Below are positions 1 to 10,100 of a DNA stretch of 64,000 nt, piece after piece; position 1 is the first letter of the stretch; each line of letters begins with the position of its first letter. The notes below the pieces were generated by a model. The model was not told the DNA's origin, ran no database searches, and saw nothing but the letters and a program-made list of their open reading frames with translations. Location: NCBI RefSeq assembly GCF_002797895.1, contig NZ_PGES01000001.1, positions 682,001 through 746,000 of the forward strand, in the 5' to 3' direction. A program made the position numbers and the translations under genes. This DNA is from Janthinobacterium sp. 67 (lineage in GTDB: Bacteria; Pseudomonadota; Gammaproteobacteria; Burkholderiales; Burkholderiaceae_D).

Positions 1-995
1 ACCAACTCGAATTGCTCTTCGACCTGTTCGGCGACCTGACTGGCGGCCAGATCGGTGGCATACGTAAAGGATGGCGCCGGCCGCGAGGTAATCAGTGTCG
101 TTTCGAACAGGGTTAATTCCTTTAACCTGATGCGTTTGCGGATGGCTGTCACGTCATCGATAACCACTGTGGAAAATTCTTCCTGGTGTAGCCATACGCC
201 AGCGAACGCGTGACCCTTCGTGAATACCACAATGGGATTCAAGCCCGCCTGTTCCAGCGCCGAGCAAAACATCAGCGTCAGGTCAAGGCAGGTGGCGATG
301 CGGGCGTCCATCACCTGTGCCGCACTGCGTACCTTCTGGCCCCGGTGCTCGAAACTGGCTGGTGGAAGAGCGTAGTCCAACCCTAGTCCTGCCACGGCTG
401 TCCACAAAGCCGAGGTAAGCTCCCATGCACGTTTTGCACCACCCTGATAACCGTCCAGCGCGGGGCTTTTCCCCGCCTGTCGCAATACGTCGGCGACTTG
501 TTTGAGCAACCGGTCGATTGCCGGCTCATTTGGCTGCACGAATGCAGCAACGAGATCGGGCAGGTGGGAAAGTCCTCCCCACTGGTTGCGCGGCAACAGC
601 TCTACCTTGCGCTCCTCTGTCGCAAGCACGCGTTCTGTGGACGCGTCTGTCTTGCCAAGCAATGTCAATGTAATTGTCGAGGTCTCGGCCTCGGTCAGTT
701 TGCCGAGTACTATGCCGTCCAGTTGCACATCGCAATCCTTGATGTCGTAGTTGGACTTTCCCTGGCATGCATCGATCAGCCAGGTTTTCGATTTTAAAAA
801 CGGAGGAAACGATTCTAGGCGTAGCCGCAAATCGGTGATCTCGCCATTACCGTCATTGACAATGGTCAGTTCACGCAGCAGAGGAATGGAGTTCTGAAAG
901 TCTGCCAGGTTCAGCTTGCTGGCATTGGAGATTCGAATTGCGTACTCAGGTGTTGCTTTGACGGGTTGTTCCGCCTGGTCTTCTACTTGTTCCAC
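1..995 (-). CDS. N-terminal part of a DUF4011/DUF3320-type large protein (partial)
   Basis: The open frame starts at a GTG (995-993) with a GGGGAAG ribosome site a few bases upstream and stays open for 331 codons to the window edge, so the 3' part is missing. Around residues 236-281 it has a transglutaminase-like arrangement: Cys in TCLDLTLMF, His in GHAFAGVWL and Asp in VVIDD. This arrangement is known from the N-terminus of very large DUF4011/DUF3320 proteins that carry a superfamily 1 helicase and a Vsr/DUF559-like nuclease, some of which act in phage defence (Hhe type). The helicase and nuclease parts would lie outside the window, so that role is inferred. Codon use is more AT-rich than in the gene downstream, which fits acquired DNA. 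Confidence 0.6.
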   Translation of the reverse strand, partial: MEQVEDQAEQPVKATPEYAIRISNASKLNLADFQNSIPLLRELTIVNDGNGEITDLRLRLESFPPFLKSKTWLIDACQGKSNYDIKDCDVQLDGIVLGKLTEAETSTITLTLLGKTDASTERVLATEERKVELLPRNQWGGLSHLPDLVAAFVQPNEPAIDRLLKQVADVLRQAGKSPALDGYQGGAKRAWELTSALWTAVAGLGLDYALPPASFEHRGQKVRSAAQVMDARIATCLDLTLMFCSALEQAGLNPIVVFTKGHAFAGVWLHQEEFSTVVIDDVTAIRKRIRLKELTLFETTLITSRPAPSFTYATDLAASQVAEQVEEQFEL

Positions 996-1203
996 GTACT
1001 TCCCCGTTAATGAATTCGATGAATTTCGTGTCTATTTTGAAACTAATTTGCTATAGAAACATTCATTGAACCACATTAACACATTGGAAAGAGGCAATTA
1101 CTCACCAAATCTCACATCAATGATATTCAGTGACGTTCTTGCTGCGAAGCGGTTGCGTTGCTTGGCCGGGCTAATATGACGGGGCATGGACGAGCCGCAA
1201 TGA

Positions 1204-1236
1204 AAAAAGCGGATGCCGGTGAGGGCATCCGCTTTT
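1204..1236 (-). terminator. Rho-independent terminator of the nitroreductase gene
   Basis: Inverted repeat AAAAGCGGATGCC / GGCATCCGCTTTT with a short loop, 18 bases beyond the stop of the nitroreductase gene. Read on the minus strand it ends in a run of T, so it should terminate that transcript. The A/T runs on both sides allow it to work in both directions. Confidence 0.85.
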
Positions 1237-1254
1237 CAGGCACAGGCGAAGCGC

Positions 1255-1893
1255 TTACGCCAGCTCGGTGATGAATTGCTCGCGCGCGGGGCGCACTTTT
1301 TTCAGGTCCACCAGCCAGTCGCCTTCGTCGGCGCGGTAGCCGAGCGGCAGCATGACGACGGAGCGCAGGCCTTTTTCGCGCAAGCCCAGGATCTCGTCGA
1401 CCTTGGCCGGATCAAAACCTTCCATCGGCGTCGAATCGACTTTTTCCTGCGCCGCGGCGATCAGGGCCGTGCCCACGCCGATGTAGGCCTGGCGTGCCGC
1501 GTGCTGGTAGTTGGTTTCCGCATCGCGCTGCGGATACGTGGCCAGGATTTGCTGGCGGTACGCTTCCCAGCCTTCGTTCTTGAAACCGCGCACTTCGTTG
1601 ACCAGGTCAAAACGTGCGTTGATGCGCTCTACCGTGTAATTGTCCCAGGCGGCAAACACCAGCAAATGCGAGGCGTCCGTCACTTGCGACTGGTTCCATG
1701 CGTGCGGCTTGATCTGCTCGCGCAGGGCCGGATTCGTCACCACGAACACTTCGTACGGGTGCAGACCGCTGGAGCTGGCCGTCAGGCGCACGGCTTCCAG
1801 GATGCGCTCGACCTTGTCTTGCGGCACCGTTTTCGTCGGGTCCATCTTCTTGGTGGCGTAGCGCCATTGCAGTGTTTCGAGCAGTGCGGACAT
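1255..1893 (-). CDS. Nitroreductase family NAD(P)H-dependent flavoprotein
   Basis: A 212-residue protein of the NfsB-like nitroreductase family, FMN enzymes of the cytoplasm that reduce nitroaromatics and quinones with NAD(P)H. The N-terminal RYATKKMD segment, the SSSGLHPYEVFVV segment and the GLRSVVMLPLGYR C-terminal stretch are typical. The start chosen is the ATG at 1893, because AAAGGGA lies just upstream of it; a start five codons further upstream would overlap this ribosome site. The gene is single, with its own terminator. The physiological substrate cannot be told from sequence. Confidence 0.88.
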   Translation of the reverse strand: MSALLETLQWRYATKKMDPTKTVPQDKVERILEAVRLTASSSGLHPYEVFVVTNPALREQIKPHAWNQSQVTDASHLLVFAAWDNYTVERINARFDLVNEVRGFKNEGWEAYRQQILATYPQRDAETNYQHAARQAYIGVGTALIAAAQEKVDSTPMEGFDPAKVDEILGLREKGLRSVVMLPLGYRADEGDWLVDLKKVRPAREQFITELA

Positions 1894-2002
1894 GTAAATC
1901 CCTTTCATAATGAATAGTTCAGATTGGAAATGATAGCGGATTCGGGCATTTCAAGTGCGCTGGACAAAAAAGTACCGGTATAGCGCACGCATGCACGGTT
2001 GT

Positions 2003-3001
2003 CTACAGGCCAAGCATGGCAAGTTCCACCGCCGGGTAGCGCGCGCCCTGCACGGCAGCGGGCGCGATGGCGGCACCGATGGCGGCCAGCTCGGTCTCGT
2101 TGAGGAGGACCTGCGTGGCGGAGACGTTCTCTTCCAGGTGCGCCAGGCTGCGGGCGCCGGGAATCGGCACGATGTCGTCGCCTTGCGCCAGCAGCCAGGC
2201 CAGGGCCAGCTGGGCCGCCGTGGCGCCGCGCGCGGCCGACAGGCGCTGCAATTGGGCAACGAGGTGGGCGTTGGCCGCCATCGCGGGCGGCTGGAAGCGG
2301 GGCAGGCTGTGGCGGTAGTCGTCTGGCGCCAGGTTGGCGCTGGATGCGAGCTGGCCCGTCAGAAATCCCCGGCCCAGCGGGCTGTAGGGCACGAAACCGA
2401 CGCCGAGCGCGCGGCAGGCGGGCAGCACTTCCGCTTCCACGTCGCGGCTCCACAGCGAGTATTCGGACTGCACGGCCGCGATCGGATGCACGGCGTGGGC
2501 GCGGCGCAGGGTGGCGGCCGACACTTCCGACAGCCCCAGATGGCGCACCTTGCCCGCCTGCACCAGACCGGCCATGGCGCCGACCACGTCTTCGATGGGC
2601 ACGGCGGGATCCACGCGGTGCTGGTACAGCAAGTCGATGCACTCGATTCCCAGCCGGGACAGCGACGCTTCCACCGCCTGGCGAATGTGTTCGGGATGGC
2701 TGTCCACGCCCGCCATGCGTTCCACGCCCTGGCCGTGGGGCAATATCTTGAAGCCGAACTTGGTGGCGATCTGGACCTTGCCGCGCAGCTGCTTCAGGGC
2801 GCGGCCTACTAATTCCTCGTTGGCGTAGGGGCCGTAGACTTCCGCCGTATCGATCAGGGTCACGCCCAGTTCCACGGCGCGGTGCAGCACGCGCAGCGAG
2901 GTGGCCTCGTCCGCGCCGCCGTAGGCAAAGCTCATGCCCATGCAGCCCAGGCCGATGGGAGCGACGCGCAAGCCGGAGTTACCCAGTGTTCTGTGTTCCA
3001 T
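2003..3001 (-). CDS. Aldo/keto reductase
   Basis: A 332-residue cytoplasmic NADPH-dependent oxidoreductase of the AKR superfamily ((beta/alpha)8 barrel). The N-terminus (LGNSGLRVAPIGLGCMGMS), the DTAEVYGPYANEELVG segment with catalytic Asp and Tyr, and the KFGF segment with catalytic Lys are present. Late motifs include VPIPGARS, a usual NADPH-contacting stretch. Of two ATGs two codons apart, the second (3001) is spaced properly from AAAAGGA, while the first overlaps it. It lies divergent to a LysR regulator with a palindrome between, so it is probably that regulator's target. The substrate is unknown. Confidence 0.9.
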   Translation of the reverse strand: MEHRTLGNSGLRVAPIGLGCMGMSFAYGGADEATSLRVLHRAVELGVTLIDTAEVYGPYANEELVGRALKQLRGKVQIATKFGFKILPHGQGVERMAGVDSHPEHIRQAVEASLSRLGIECIDLLYQHRVDPAVPIEDVVGAMAGLVQAGKVRHLGLSEVSAATLRRAHAVHPIAAVQSEYSLWSRDVEAEVLPACRALGVGFVPYSPLGRGFLTGQLASSANLAPDDYRHSLPRFQPPAMAANAHLVAQLQRLSAARGATAAQLALAWLLAQGDDIVPIPGARSLAHLEENVSATQVLLNETELAAIGAAIAPAAVQGARYPAVELAMLGL

Positions 3002-3050
3002 TGTCATTCCTTTTCAAAAAAAGATGCCAGGAGTATGGACGAAGGAACTG

Positions 3051-3075
3051 CATGCGATAAGATGCCTTATCCTGC
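3051..3075. promoter_or_regulatory. Palindrome between aldo/keto reductase and LysR gene
   Basis: GATAAG-ATGC-CTTATC (3056-3071), flanked by further partly matching bases (CATGC on the left, GCATG on the right), lies in the 102-base divergent promoter region. LysR regulators usually bind such interrupted dyads between their own gene and the target. The assignment to this regulator is inferred from position. Confidence 0.5.
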
Positions 3076-3103
3076 ATGTATTACTGAATGAAACTCATGA
3101 ATA

Positions 3104-3991
3104 ATGGCTGATCTCAATGAATTGACGGCCTTTGCGGCCGTCGCCCGCCTGCGCAGCTTTCGCAAGGCGGCCCTCGAACGGGGCGTGTCCGCCTCCGCCC
3201 TCAGCCATGCGCTGCGCGCGCTGGAAGAGCGCCTGGGCGTGCGCCTGCTGAACCGCACCACGCGCAGCGTCACGCCGACGGAGGCGGGACAGCTGCTGCT
3301 GGCGCGGCTGGCGCCGGCCATGCGCGAAATCGATGATGCCTTGCTGGACCTGAGCGCCTTGCAGGATGTACCCACAGGCAAGCTGCGCCTGAACGTGCCC
3401 CGTCCGGCCGCGCGCCTGCTGCTGGCGCCCATGCTGGCCAGTTTTGTCGCGCGCTATCCGCGCGTGCAGGTCGAAGTGGTCACCGACGACGGCATGATCG
3501 ACATCGTGCGCGACGGTTTTGACGCGGGCATCCGCTTCGGCGAGCAGGTGGCGGCCGACATGATCGCCGTGCCCGTGGGCTTGCCGCAGCCGTTCGTGGT
3601 GGTGGGTTCGCCCGCCTACCTGGCCGCGCATGGCGCGCCGACCACGCCGCGCGCGCTGCTGAACCACGCCTGCATCGGCCGGCGTTTTCCCAGCGGACGC
3701 CAGTACGCGTGGGAGTTTGAACAGGCGGGGGAAGCCGTCAGCATCGCCGTCGGCGGGCCGCTCGTGTTCGACGACGATGAACTGATGCTGCGCGCGGCGC
3801 GCGATGGCGCGGGGCTGGCATACGTGTACGAGGCCGATGCGCGCGCCGATATCGCGGCCGGGCGCCTCGTGTGCGTGCTGGAGAACTGCCTGCCGCCGCC
3901 GTCGCGCTATTTCCTGTACTACCCGGGCCGGCGGCAGATGCCGGCCGTCCTGCGCGCCCTTGTCGACATGCTGCGCGTGCCGGGGGCCTAG
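3104..3991 (+). CDS. LysR family transcriptional regulator
   Basis: 295 residues. Residues 1-60 form the winged helix-turn-helix (FRKAALERGVSASALSHALRALEERLGVRLLNRTTR), and the rest is the periplasmic-binding-protein-like effector domain. The GFDAGIRFGE segment is common in the subgroup that controls small oxidoreductases. It is transcribed away from the aldo/keto reductase gene and most likely controls it and itself. Its stop lies four bases from the stop of the convergent sensor kinase gene. Confidence 0.93.
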   Translation: MADLNELTAFAAVARLRSFRKAALERGVSASALSHALRALEERLGVRLLNRTTRSVTPTEAGQLLLARLAPAMREIDDALLDLSALQDVPTGKLRLNVPRPAARLLLAPMLASFVARYPRVQVEVVTDDGMIDIVRDGFDAGIRFGEQVAADMIAVPVGLPQPFVVVGSPAYLAAHGAPTTPRALLNHACIGRRFPSGRQYAWEFEQAGEAVSIAVGGPLVFDDDELMLRAARDGAGLAYVYEADARADIAAGRLVCVLENCLPPPSRYFLYYPGRRQMPAVLRALVDMLRVPGA

Positions 3992-3995
3992 TCAT

Positions 3996-5081
3996 TCAGC
4001 CGGCGGGCGGCGGCGCCACATGTTCGACCGGCCACTTGATGGTAAACAGGCTGCCGCCCGCCTTGCCACGCGTGCAGACGGCGCTGCCGCCGTGGGCACG
4101 GGCGATGGCTTCGACCACGGCCAGGCCCAGGCCGCTGCCCGCGTTCAGGTCGCCGCCGTCGCTGTCGCCGCGACGGAACGCTTCGAACACGTGCGGCGCC
4201 AGGTCTTCCGCGATGCCGGGGCCCGCATCCTCGACGCTCAGGTAGTACTGGCCCGCCAGCACGCGGGTGCGCACACGCAGCAGGCCCGGATGCGCATAGC
4301 GGCGCGCATTGTCGAGCAGGGCCAGCACGATTTGACGGATGCGCGCCGCGTCGCAGCAGACGGGATGGTCGGACAGGTGCAGCTGCAGGGTAAAGCCTGC
4401 CGCCGCCATGTCCGGCGCCAGCAGGCGGCGCACTTCCTCGATTTCCAGGGTCAGGTCCGTCCACGCCATGCGCAGCTGCATGTGGCCGCTGTCGGCCAGG
4501 CTCAGGGTGCGCAAGTCCTCGATCAGGCGGCCTAGGTCTTCCACTTGCGCCAGCAGGCTGGAAAACGGCACTTCCTCGGGCTTGAAGACGCCGTCGACGA
4601 CGCCTTGCAAGGTGCCGCGCAGGACGGTCACGGGCGTGCGCAGTTCGTGCGCGATGGCCGCGTTCCACGTTTCGCTTTCCTTGGCCGCCCGCTGCAGGCG
4701 TTCGGCCATGCTGTTGAAATCGTCGACCAGCATGGCCGTCTCGCCCAGGCTGCGGTCGCCGGCGAAGGCGCGCGCAGACAGGTCGCCATGGGCCACGCGG
4801 CGCACGCTGTCCATCACGGAATTGATCGGCTTGAGGATGCGCGAAGCGAGCTTGAGGGCGAAAAACGCGGCCAGGCCCAGGCCGAAGATGGTGATGGCGA
4901 AGATCCACAGCCACTCGACGGTGCTGGGCGACCAGTCGTCCGGCTCGGACAGCATGCCGGGATCGATCTTGAAGGCGATGGCAAAGAAGGTCCAGGAACC
5001 GATCCAGATGATCAGGATGCTGCTGACCATCAGCACGGACATCGACAGGATGATTTGCCGGTTCAGGCCCGTGAAGCGCAT
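3996..5081 (-). CDS. Membrane sensor histidine kinase (AdeS/BaeS-like)
   Basis: 361 residues. Two transmembrane segments (about 10-33 and 57-79) enclose a short periplasmic loop, followed by a HAMP linker, the H-box AAIAHELRTP with the phospho-acceptor at about His145, an N-box (LLDNARRYAHP) and the ATP-binding SGLGLAVVEAI box. The ATG at 5081 shares one base with the stop of the response regulator, so the pair is translationally coupled; longer forms of the frame would run into the regulator gene. The arrangement (regulator-kinase pair divergent from an RND pump) matches AdeRS/adeABC and BaeSR-type systems, so a role in pump control is likely. Confidence 0.9.
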   Translation of the reverse strand: MRFTGLNRQIILSMSVLMVSSILIIWIGSWTFFAIAFKIDPGMLSEPDDWSPSTVEWLWIFAITIFGLGLAAFFALKLASRILKPINSVMDSVRRVAHGDLSARAFAGDRSLGETAMLVDDFNSMAERLQRAAKESETWNAAIAHELRTPVTVLRGTLQGVVDGVFKPEEVPFSSLLAQVEDLGRLIEDLRTLSLADSGHMQLRMAWTDLTLEIEEVRRLLAPDMAAAGFTLQLHLSDHPVCCDAARIRQIVLALLDNARRYAHPGLLRVRTRVLAGQYYLSVEDAGPGIAEDLAPHVFEAFRRGDSDGGDLNAGSGLGLAVVEAIARAHGGSAVCTRGKAGGSLFTIKWPVEHVAPPPAG

Positions 5082-5830
5082 CAGAGTTCGCTTTCCAGGC
5101 GGTAGCCCACGCCGCGCAGGCTGGCCGGCATGTTCATCACGCCCGCTTCTTCCAGCTTCTTGCGCAGCTTGCTGACGTGGCTGTCCACCGTGCGTTCCAT
5201 CGAATTGCTCTCGGGCATGCACGACTCGAGCAATTCGAGGCGGCTGCAGACGCGGCGCGGCGTGCGCGCCAGGTGGGCCAGCAGGCGGAACTCCGTCAAC
5301 GTCAGGCTGAGCGCCACGGCCATGCCATCGTGCAGCACGCTGGCCACATACGTTTCCTGGTCGATCTCGATGGGGCCGCAGCGCAGGCGCTGGCCGCCCA
5401 CCGGGTGGTGGCGCACGCGCGAGCGGCGCAGCACGGCCGCCACGCGGGCCACCACTTCGGCCGGATTGAAGGGCTTGATGATGTAGTCGTCGGCACCCAC
5501 GCGCAGGGCGGCCAGCTTGTCCGCATCCTGGTCGCGCGCCGTCAGCATGATGACGGGCGTCTCGCCGCGCCGCCGCACCTCGGCCAGCACGCCCCAGCCA
5601 TCGACCCTGGGCATCTGCACGTCGAGCAGCAGCAGGTCCGGTGCCAGCGCCAGGTGCTGGTTCAGCGCTTCCTGGCCATCGTGCGCGAAGGCCGTGCGGT
5701 AGCCGTCGCGCTCGAGGTAGCCGGCGAGGATGCGGGCGATTTGCGGTTCATCTTCGGCGATCAGGACGAGGGCGGAAGGCGGCGTGGTGGCAAGGAAGGA
5801 GGGCTGGCTGGCGCTGTGATGATAGTTCAT
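5081..5830 (-). CDS. OmpR-family response regulator (AdeR-like)
   Basis: 249 residues. The receiver domain has the acidic pair in LIAEDE, the phosphorylated Asp70 in LLLLDVQMPR and Lys119 in IIKPFNP. A C-terminal winged helix follows, ending in ERTVDSHVSKLRKKLEE and RGVGYRL, a stretch very close to Acinetobacter AdeR as I remember it. It lies first in a two-gene operon with the sensor kinase and is divergent from the RND efflux operon, whose activation is its likely job. No clear ribosome site precedes the ATG. Confidence 0.88.
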   Translation of the reverse strand: MNYHHSASQPSFLATTPPSALVLIAEDEPQIARILAGYLERDGYRTAFAHDGQEALNQHLALAPDLLLLDVQMPRVDGWGVLAEVRRRGETPVIMLTARDQDADKLAALRVGADDYIIKPFNPAEVVARVAAVLRRSRVRHHPVGGQRLRCGPIEIDQETYVASVLHDGMAVALSLTLTEFRLLAHLARTPRRVCSRLELLESCMPESNSMERTVDSHVSKLRKKLEEAGVMNMPASLRGVGYRLESEL

Positions 5831-5856
5831 GCAAATAGTCTAGCATTCTTCGCTGT

Positions 5857-5877
5857 CTCCATCGAATCTCCACATTT
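5857..5877. promoter_or_regulatory. Tandem direct repeat, candidate response-regulator operator
   Basis: Two adjacent decamers, CTCCATCGAA and CTCCACATTT, separated by one base, lie between the response regulator and the RND operon. AdeR of Acinetobacter is reported to bind a 10-bp direct repeat starting CTCCACA in the equivalent place. The match is from memory and only one copy is close, so this is a candidate. Confidence 0.4.
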
Positions 5878-5964
5878 CTTTGACGGAACATCCACGCAAG
5901 ACTTTTATGCTGCGGCCTATCTGTCGACCGGACCGCCGGTTGGGATCAGCCATAGAGAAAAGTC

Positions 5965-7128
5965 ATGCCAGTACAGTACCTCACCAGGAAAAACATGTTG
6001 ATCGCCGCGGCACTGCTCAGCCTTGCCGCCTGTTCCAAACCCGCGCCGGAAGAAGGCGCCGCGCCGCCCGCCGCCGTCACCGTGCTCAAGCTGCAAGCGG
6101 CGCCCGTTGTCCTCAGCGATGAATTGCCGGGCAGGGTGGCCGCCTTCCGCACGGCCGATATCCGCCCGCAGGTGGGCGGCATCGTGCTGCGCCGCCAGTT
6201 CGAGCAGGGCGCCGAAGTGAAAGCGGGACAGAAGCTGTTCCAGCTGAACCCGGCGCCATTCCAGGCGGACGTCGATTCGGCCGCCGCCGCCCTGCAGCAT
6301 GCGGTGGCCACGGCGAAGCGCGCCAGCAGCCAGGCAGACCGCTTGAAACCGCTGGTGGAGGCGGACGCCATCAGCCGCCAGGCGTATGACGACGCCGTGG
6401 CCCAGCGCGAGCAGGCCGTGGCCACCGTGGCGCAGGCACGCGCGGCCCTGGCGCGGCGCCGCCTGGACCTCGCTTTTGCCAGCATCGAGGCGCCGATTGC
6501 CGGGCGCATCGGCTCCGAACTGGTGACGGAAGGCGCGCTCGTGGGCCTGGCCGATGCGACGCCGATGGCGCGCATCCAGCAGATCGACAAGGTGTACGTC
6601 GACGTGCGCCAGCCGGCCGCCGCGCTGGCCGCCTTGCAAGCCTCGGGCAACGGGGGCGCGGACAAGCTGCCCGTGACCATTTTGGGCGCGGATGGCCAGC
6701 CGCATCCCGTCACGGGACGCATCCTGTTCTCCGGCATCAGCGTCGATGCGGGCACGGGCGACGCCGTCATCCGCGTGCTGGTCGACAATCCGCAGCGCCA
6801 GCTGTTGCCGGGGATGTTCGTGCGCGCCCGCATCGCCCGCGCCGTGCAGGAAAATGGCGTGCTGCTGCCGCAGCAGGCCGTCTTGCGCAGCAGCGGCGGC
6901 CAGGCGCAGGCCTGGGTGCTCGATGGCACGAACAAAGCCAGCCTGAAAACGATCGCCGTGGGCGATGTGATCGACCATCAGTACGTGGTCAACGGCGGCC
7001 TGAAGGCGGGCGAAACCGTCGTCATCGAAGGCCAGGAACGCCTGCAGCCGGGCGTCACCGCCGCGCCGCAACCGTGGAAGCGCGCCGCCGCCGTGGCCAC
7101 CGCACCTGTCGTCAGTGCCGTGCGCTGA
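5965..7128 (+). CDS. RND efflux periplasmic adaptor (AcrA/MexA family lipoprotein)
   Basis: 387 residues. A positively charged N-terminus and hydrophobic core end in the lipobox LAAC (Cys23), so it should be a lipoprotein anchored in the inner membrane. The hairpin with paired lipoyl halves (VGGIVLRRQFEQGAEVKAGQKLF and FASIEAPIAGRIG) and the beta-barrel region are typical. It bridges the RND pump and the outer-membrane channel. A second ATG at 5995 has a better ribosome site (AGGA), but starting there would remove the charged n-region of the signal peptide. It is the first gene of a three-gene operon. Confidence 0.93.
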   Translation: MPVQYLTRKNMLIAAALLSLAACSKPAPEEGAAPPAAVTVLKLQAAPVVLSDELPGRVAAFRTADIRPQVGGIVLRRQFEQGAEVKAGQKLFQLNPAPFQADVDSAAAALQHAVATAKRASSQADRLKPLVEADAISRQAYDDAVAQREQAVATVAQARAALARRRLDLAFASIEAPIAGRIGSELVTEGALVGLADATPMARIQQIDKVYVDVRQPAAALAALQASGNGGADKLPVTILGADGQPHPVTGRILFSGISVDAGTGDAVIRVLVDNPQRQLLPGMFVRARIARAVQENGVLLPQQAVLRSSGGQAQAWVLDGTNKASLKTIAVGDVIDHQYVVNGGLKAGETVVIEGQERLQPGVTAAPQPWKRAAAVATAPVVSAVR

Positions 7129-7154
7129 CTCGTACATATTGAAAGTTTAACGAC

Positions 7155-10100
7155 ATGCCTCAATTTTTCATCAACCGCCCCGTCTTTGCGTGGGTGGTGG
7201 CGGTCTTTATCGTCCTGTTCGGACTGATCGCCATACCGCAATTGCCGATTGCGCGATTCCCCTCGGTGGCGCCGCCCAGCGTCAGCATCAGCGCCAACTA
7301 CCCTGGCGCCACGCCGCAAACCATGAACGATTCCGTGGTCGGCCTGATCGAACGCGAACTGTCGGGCGTCAAGCACCTGCTGTATTTCGAGTCGTCCACC
7401 GATACGTCGGGTTCGGCCTCGATCACCGTCACCTTCCAGCCCGGCACCGATCCGGAAATGGCCCAGGTGGACGTGCAGAACCGCCTGAAAGCCATCGAAC
7501 CGCGCCTGCCGCAAGCCGTGCGGCAAAACGGCTTGACGGTGGAATCGGCGTCGTCGGGCTTCCTGATGATCGTCAGCCTGATTTCCGACAATGGCCAGCA
7601 CGATGAAGTGGCGCTGGGCGACTACCTGGCGCGCAACGTGACGGAAGAACTGCGCCGCATTCCCGGCGTGGGCAAGGTGCAGCTGTTCGGCTCCGAGCGC
7701 GCCATGCGCATCTGGGTCGATCCGGCCAAGCTCGTGTCGTACAACATCGCCATGGGCGAGCTGACGGCCGCCATCGCGCAGCAAAATGCGCAGATCGCCC
7801 CGGGCCGCCTCGGTGATTCGCCCGCCGTGCACGGCCAGCGCGTGACCATTCCGCTGACGGTGCAGGGCCAGCTGCAAACGCCGGCCGAATTTGCCGCCAT
7901 CGTCCTGCGCGCGAATGCGGACGGCTCGAAAGTGACCATCGGCGACGTGGCGAAAGTGTCGCTGGGCGCGCAAAGCTTCAACTTCAGCATCCGCGAAAAC
8001 GGGCAAGCCGCGTCGGGCGCCGCCGTCATGCTGTCGCCGGGCGCCAACGCCGTGCAGACGGCCAGCGCCGTGCGTGCGCGCATGGCCGAACTGGCGCACA
8101 CCATGCCGGCCGGGATCAAGTATTCGGTGCCGTTCGACACGGCGCCGTTCGTGAAGATCTCGATCGAGAAGGTCGTCGTCACCCTGCTCGAAGCGATGGT
8201 GCTGGTCTTCCTCGTCATGTATCTGTTCCTGCAAAAGATACGCTATACCCTGATTCCCGCCATCGTCGCGCCGATCGCGCTGATGGGCACTTTTACGGTC
8301 ATGCTGATGGCCGGCTATTCCGTCAACGTGCTGACCATGTTCGGCATGGTGCTGGCCATCGGCATTATCGTCGATGACGCCATCGTCGTGGTGGAAGCCG
8401 TCGAGCGCCTGATGGCCACCGAAGGCTTGTCGCCGAAGGAGGCGACGTCGAAGGCCATGCGCGAAATCACGGGGGCGGTGGTGGGCATCACCCTGGTGCT
8501 GACGGCCGTGTTCATCCCGATGGCGCTGGCCAGCGGTTCCGTCGGCGCGATCTACCGCCAGTTCACCCTGGCCATGGCCGTGTCGATCCTGTTCTCGGCG
8601 TTTCTGGCTTTGAGCCTGACGCCGGCCCTGTGCGCCACCATGTTGAAACCGATCGGCCCGCACGACCACGACAAGAAGGGTTTCTTCCTGTGGTTCGACC
8701 GCCATTTTGAACGCATGACGGCGCGTTATGAAAAGGGCGTGGTGGCGATGGTGAAGCGCGCGGGCCGCTCGATGGTGCTGTATGGCGCCATCGTCGCGGC
8801 GCTGGGCGTGGCTTTCATGCAGCTGCCGTCGGCCTTCTTGCCGGAAGAAGACCAGGGATATTTCATCACCTCGATCCAGCTGCCGTCCGACGCGACGATG
8901 GAGCGCACGCTCGACGTCGTCAAGCTGTACGAGCAGCACGTGGCCACGCGGCCCGGCATCGAAGTGAACCAGTCTATTCTCGGCTTCAGTTTTTCCGGCG
9001 CGGGGCCGAATGCGGGCCTGGCGTTCACCATGCTGAAGGACTGGAAACAGCGCAACGGCGCCACGGCGCAGGAAGAAGTGGCGCTGGCGCAGGCGGCCAT
9101 GTCGCAGGCGAAGGAGGGCGTCATCATGAGTTTGATGCCGCCCGCCATCGATGAACTGGGCAACTCGTCCGGCTTTTCCCTGCGCCTGCAAGACCGCGCC
9201 AACCAGGGCATCGCTGCCCTGCAGGCGGCGCAGAACCAGTTGCTGGGACTGGCCGCGCAAAGCGGCAAGGTGGCCGGCGTGTATCCGGACGGCTTGCCAC
9301 CCGGCGCCAGCGTGCGCCTCGATATCGACCGCACCAAGGCCGAAGCGCTGGGCGTGTCGTTTACGGCCATTGCCGACATGCTGACGGCGGCCATGGGCTC
9401 GACCTATGTCAACGATTTCCCGAATGCCGGCCGCATGCAGCAGGTGATCATCCAGGCCGATGCGCCGTCGCGCATGCAGCTGAACGACGTGCTGGCCCTG
9501 CGCATCCGCAATAACGCGGGCGGCATGGTGGCGCTGGGCGAACTGGTGCGCCCCGTATGGAGCGAGTCGCCGCTGCAGCTGGTGCGCTACCAGGGTTATC
9601 CTGCGGCGCGCATTTCGGGCAGCGCGGCACCGGGTGTGTCGAGCGGCGACGCCATGCTGGAAATGGAGCGGCTCGTGAAGCAGCTGCCACCCGGTTTCGC
9701 GCTCGCGTGGACGGGCCAGTCGCTGCAAGAGAAGGAATCGGCCTCGCAGGCGCCCATGCTGATGGCGCTGTCGATGCTGGTGGTCTTCCTCGTGCTGGCT
9801 GCCCTGTATGAAAGCTGGTCGATTCCCGTCTCCGTGATGCTGGTCGTGCCTTTGGGATTGCTGGGCGCTGTGCTGGCCGTGATGTTGCGCGGCATGCCGA
9901 ACGACGTGTTCTTCAAGGTGGGCATGATCACGATCATCGGCCTGTCGGCGAAGAACGCGATCCTGATCGTCGAATATGCGCGCCAGCTGCAGGCGCAAGG
10001 ACGTGGACTGGTCGAAGCGACGGTGGAGGCGGCTAGATTGCGCTTGCGCCCGATCTTGATGACGTCGCTGGCGTTCGCGCTGGGCGTCGTGCCGCTGATG

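Noticed and set aside
2844..3103. Short open frame on the + strand in the aldo/keto reductase/LysR promoter region
   Set aside because: It overlaps the reductase start and the palindrome and has no protein-like features.
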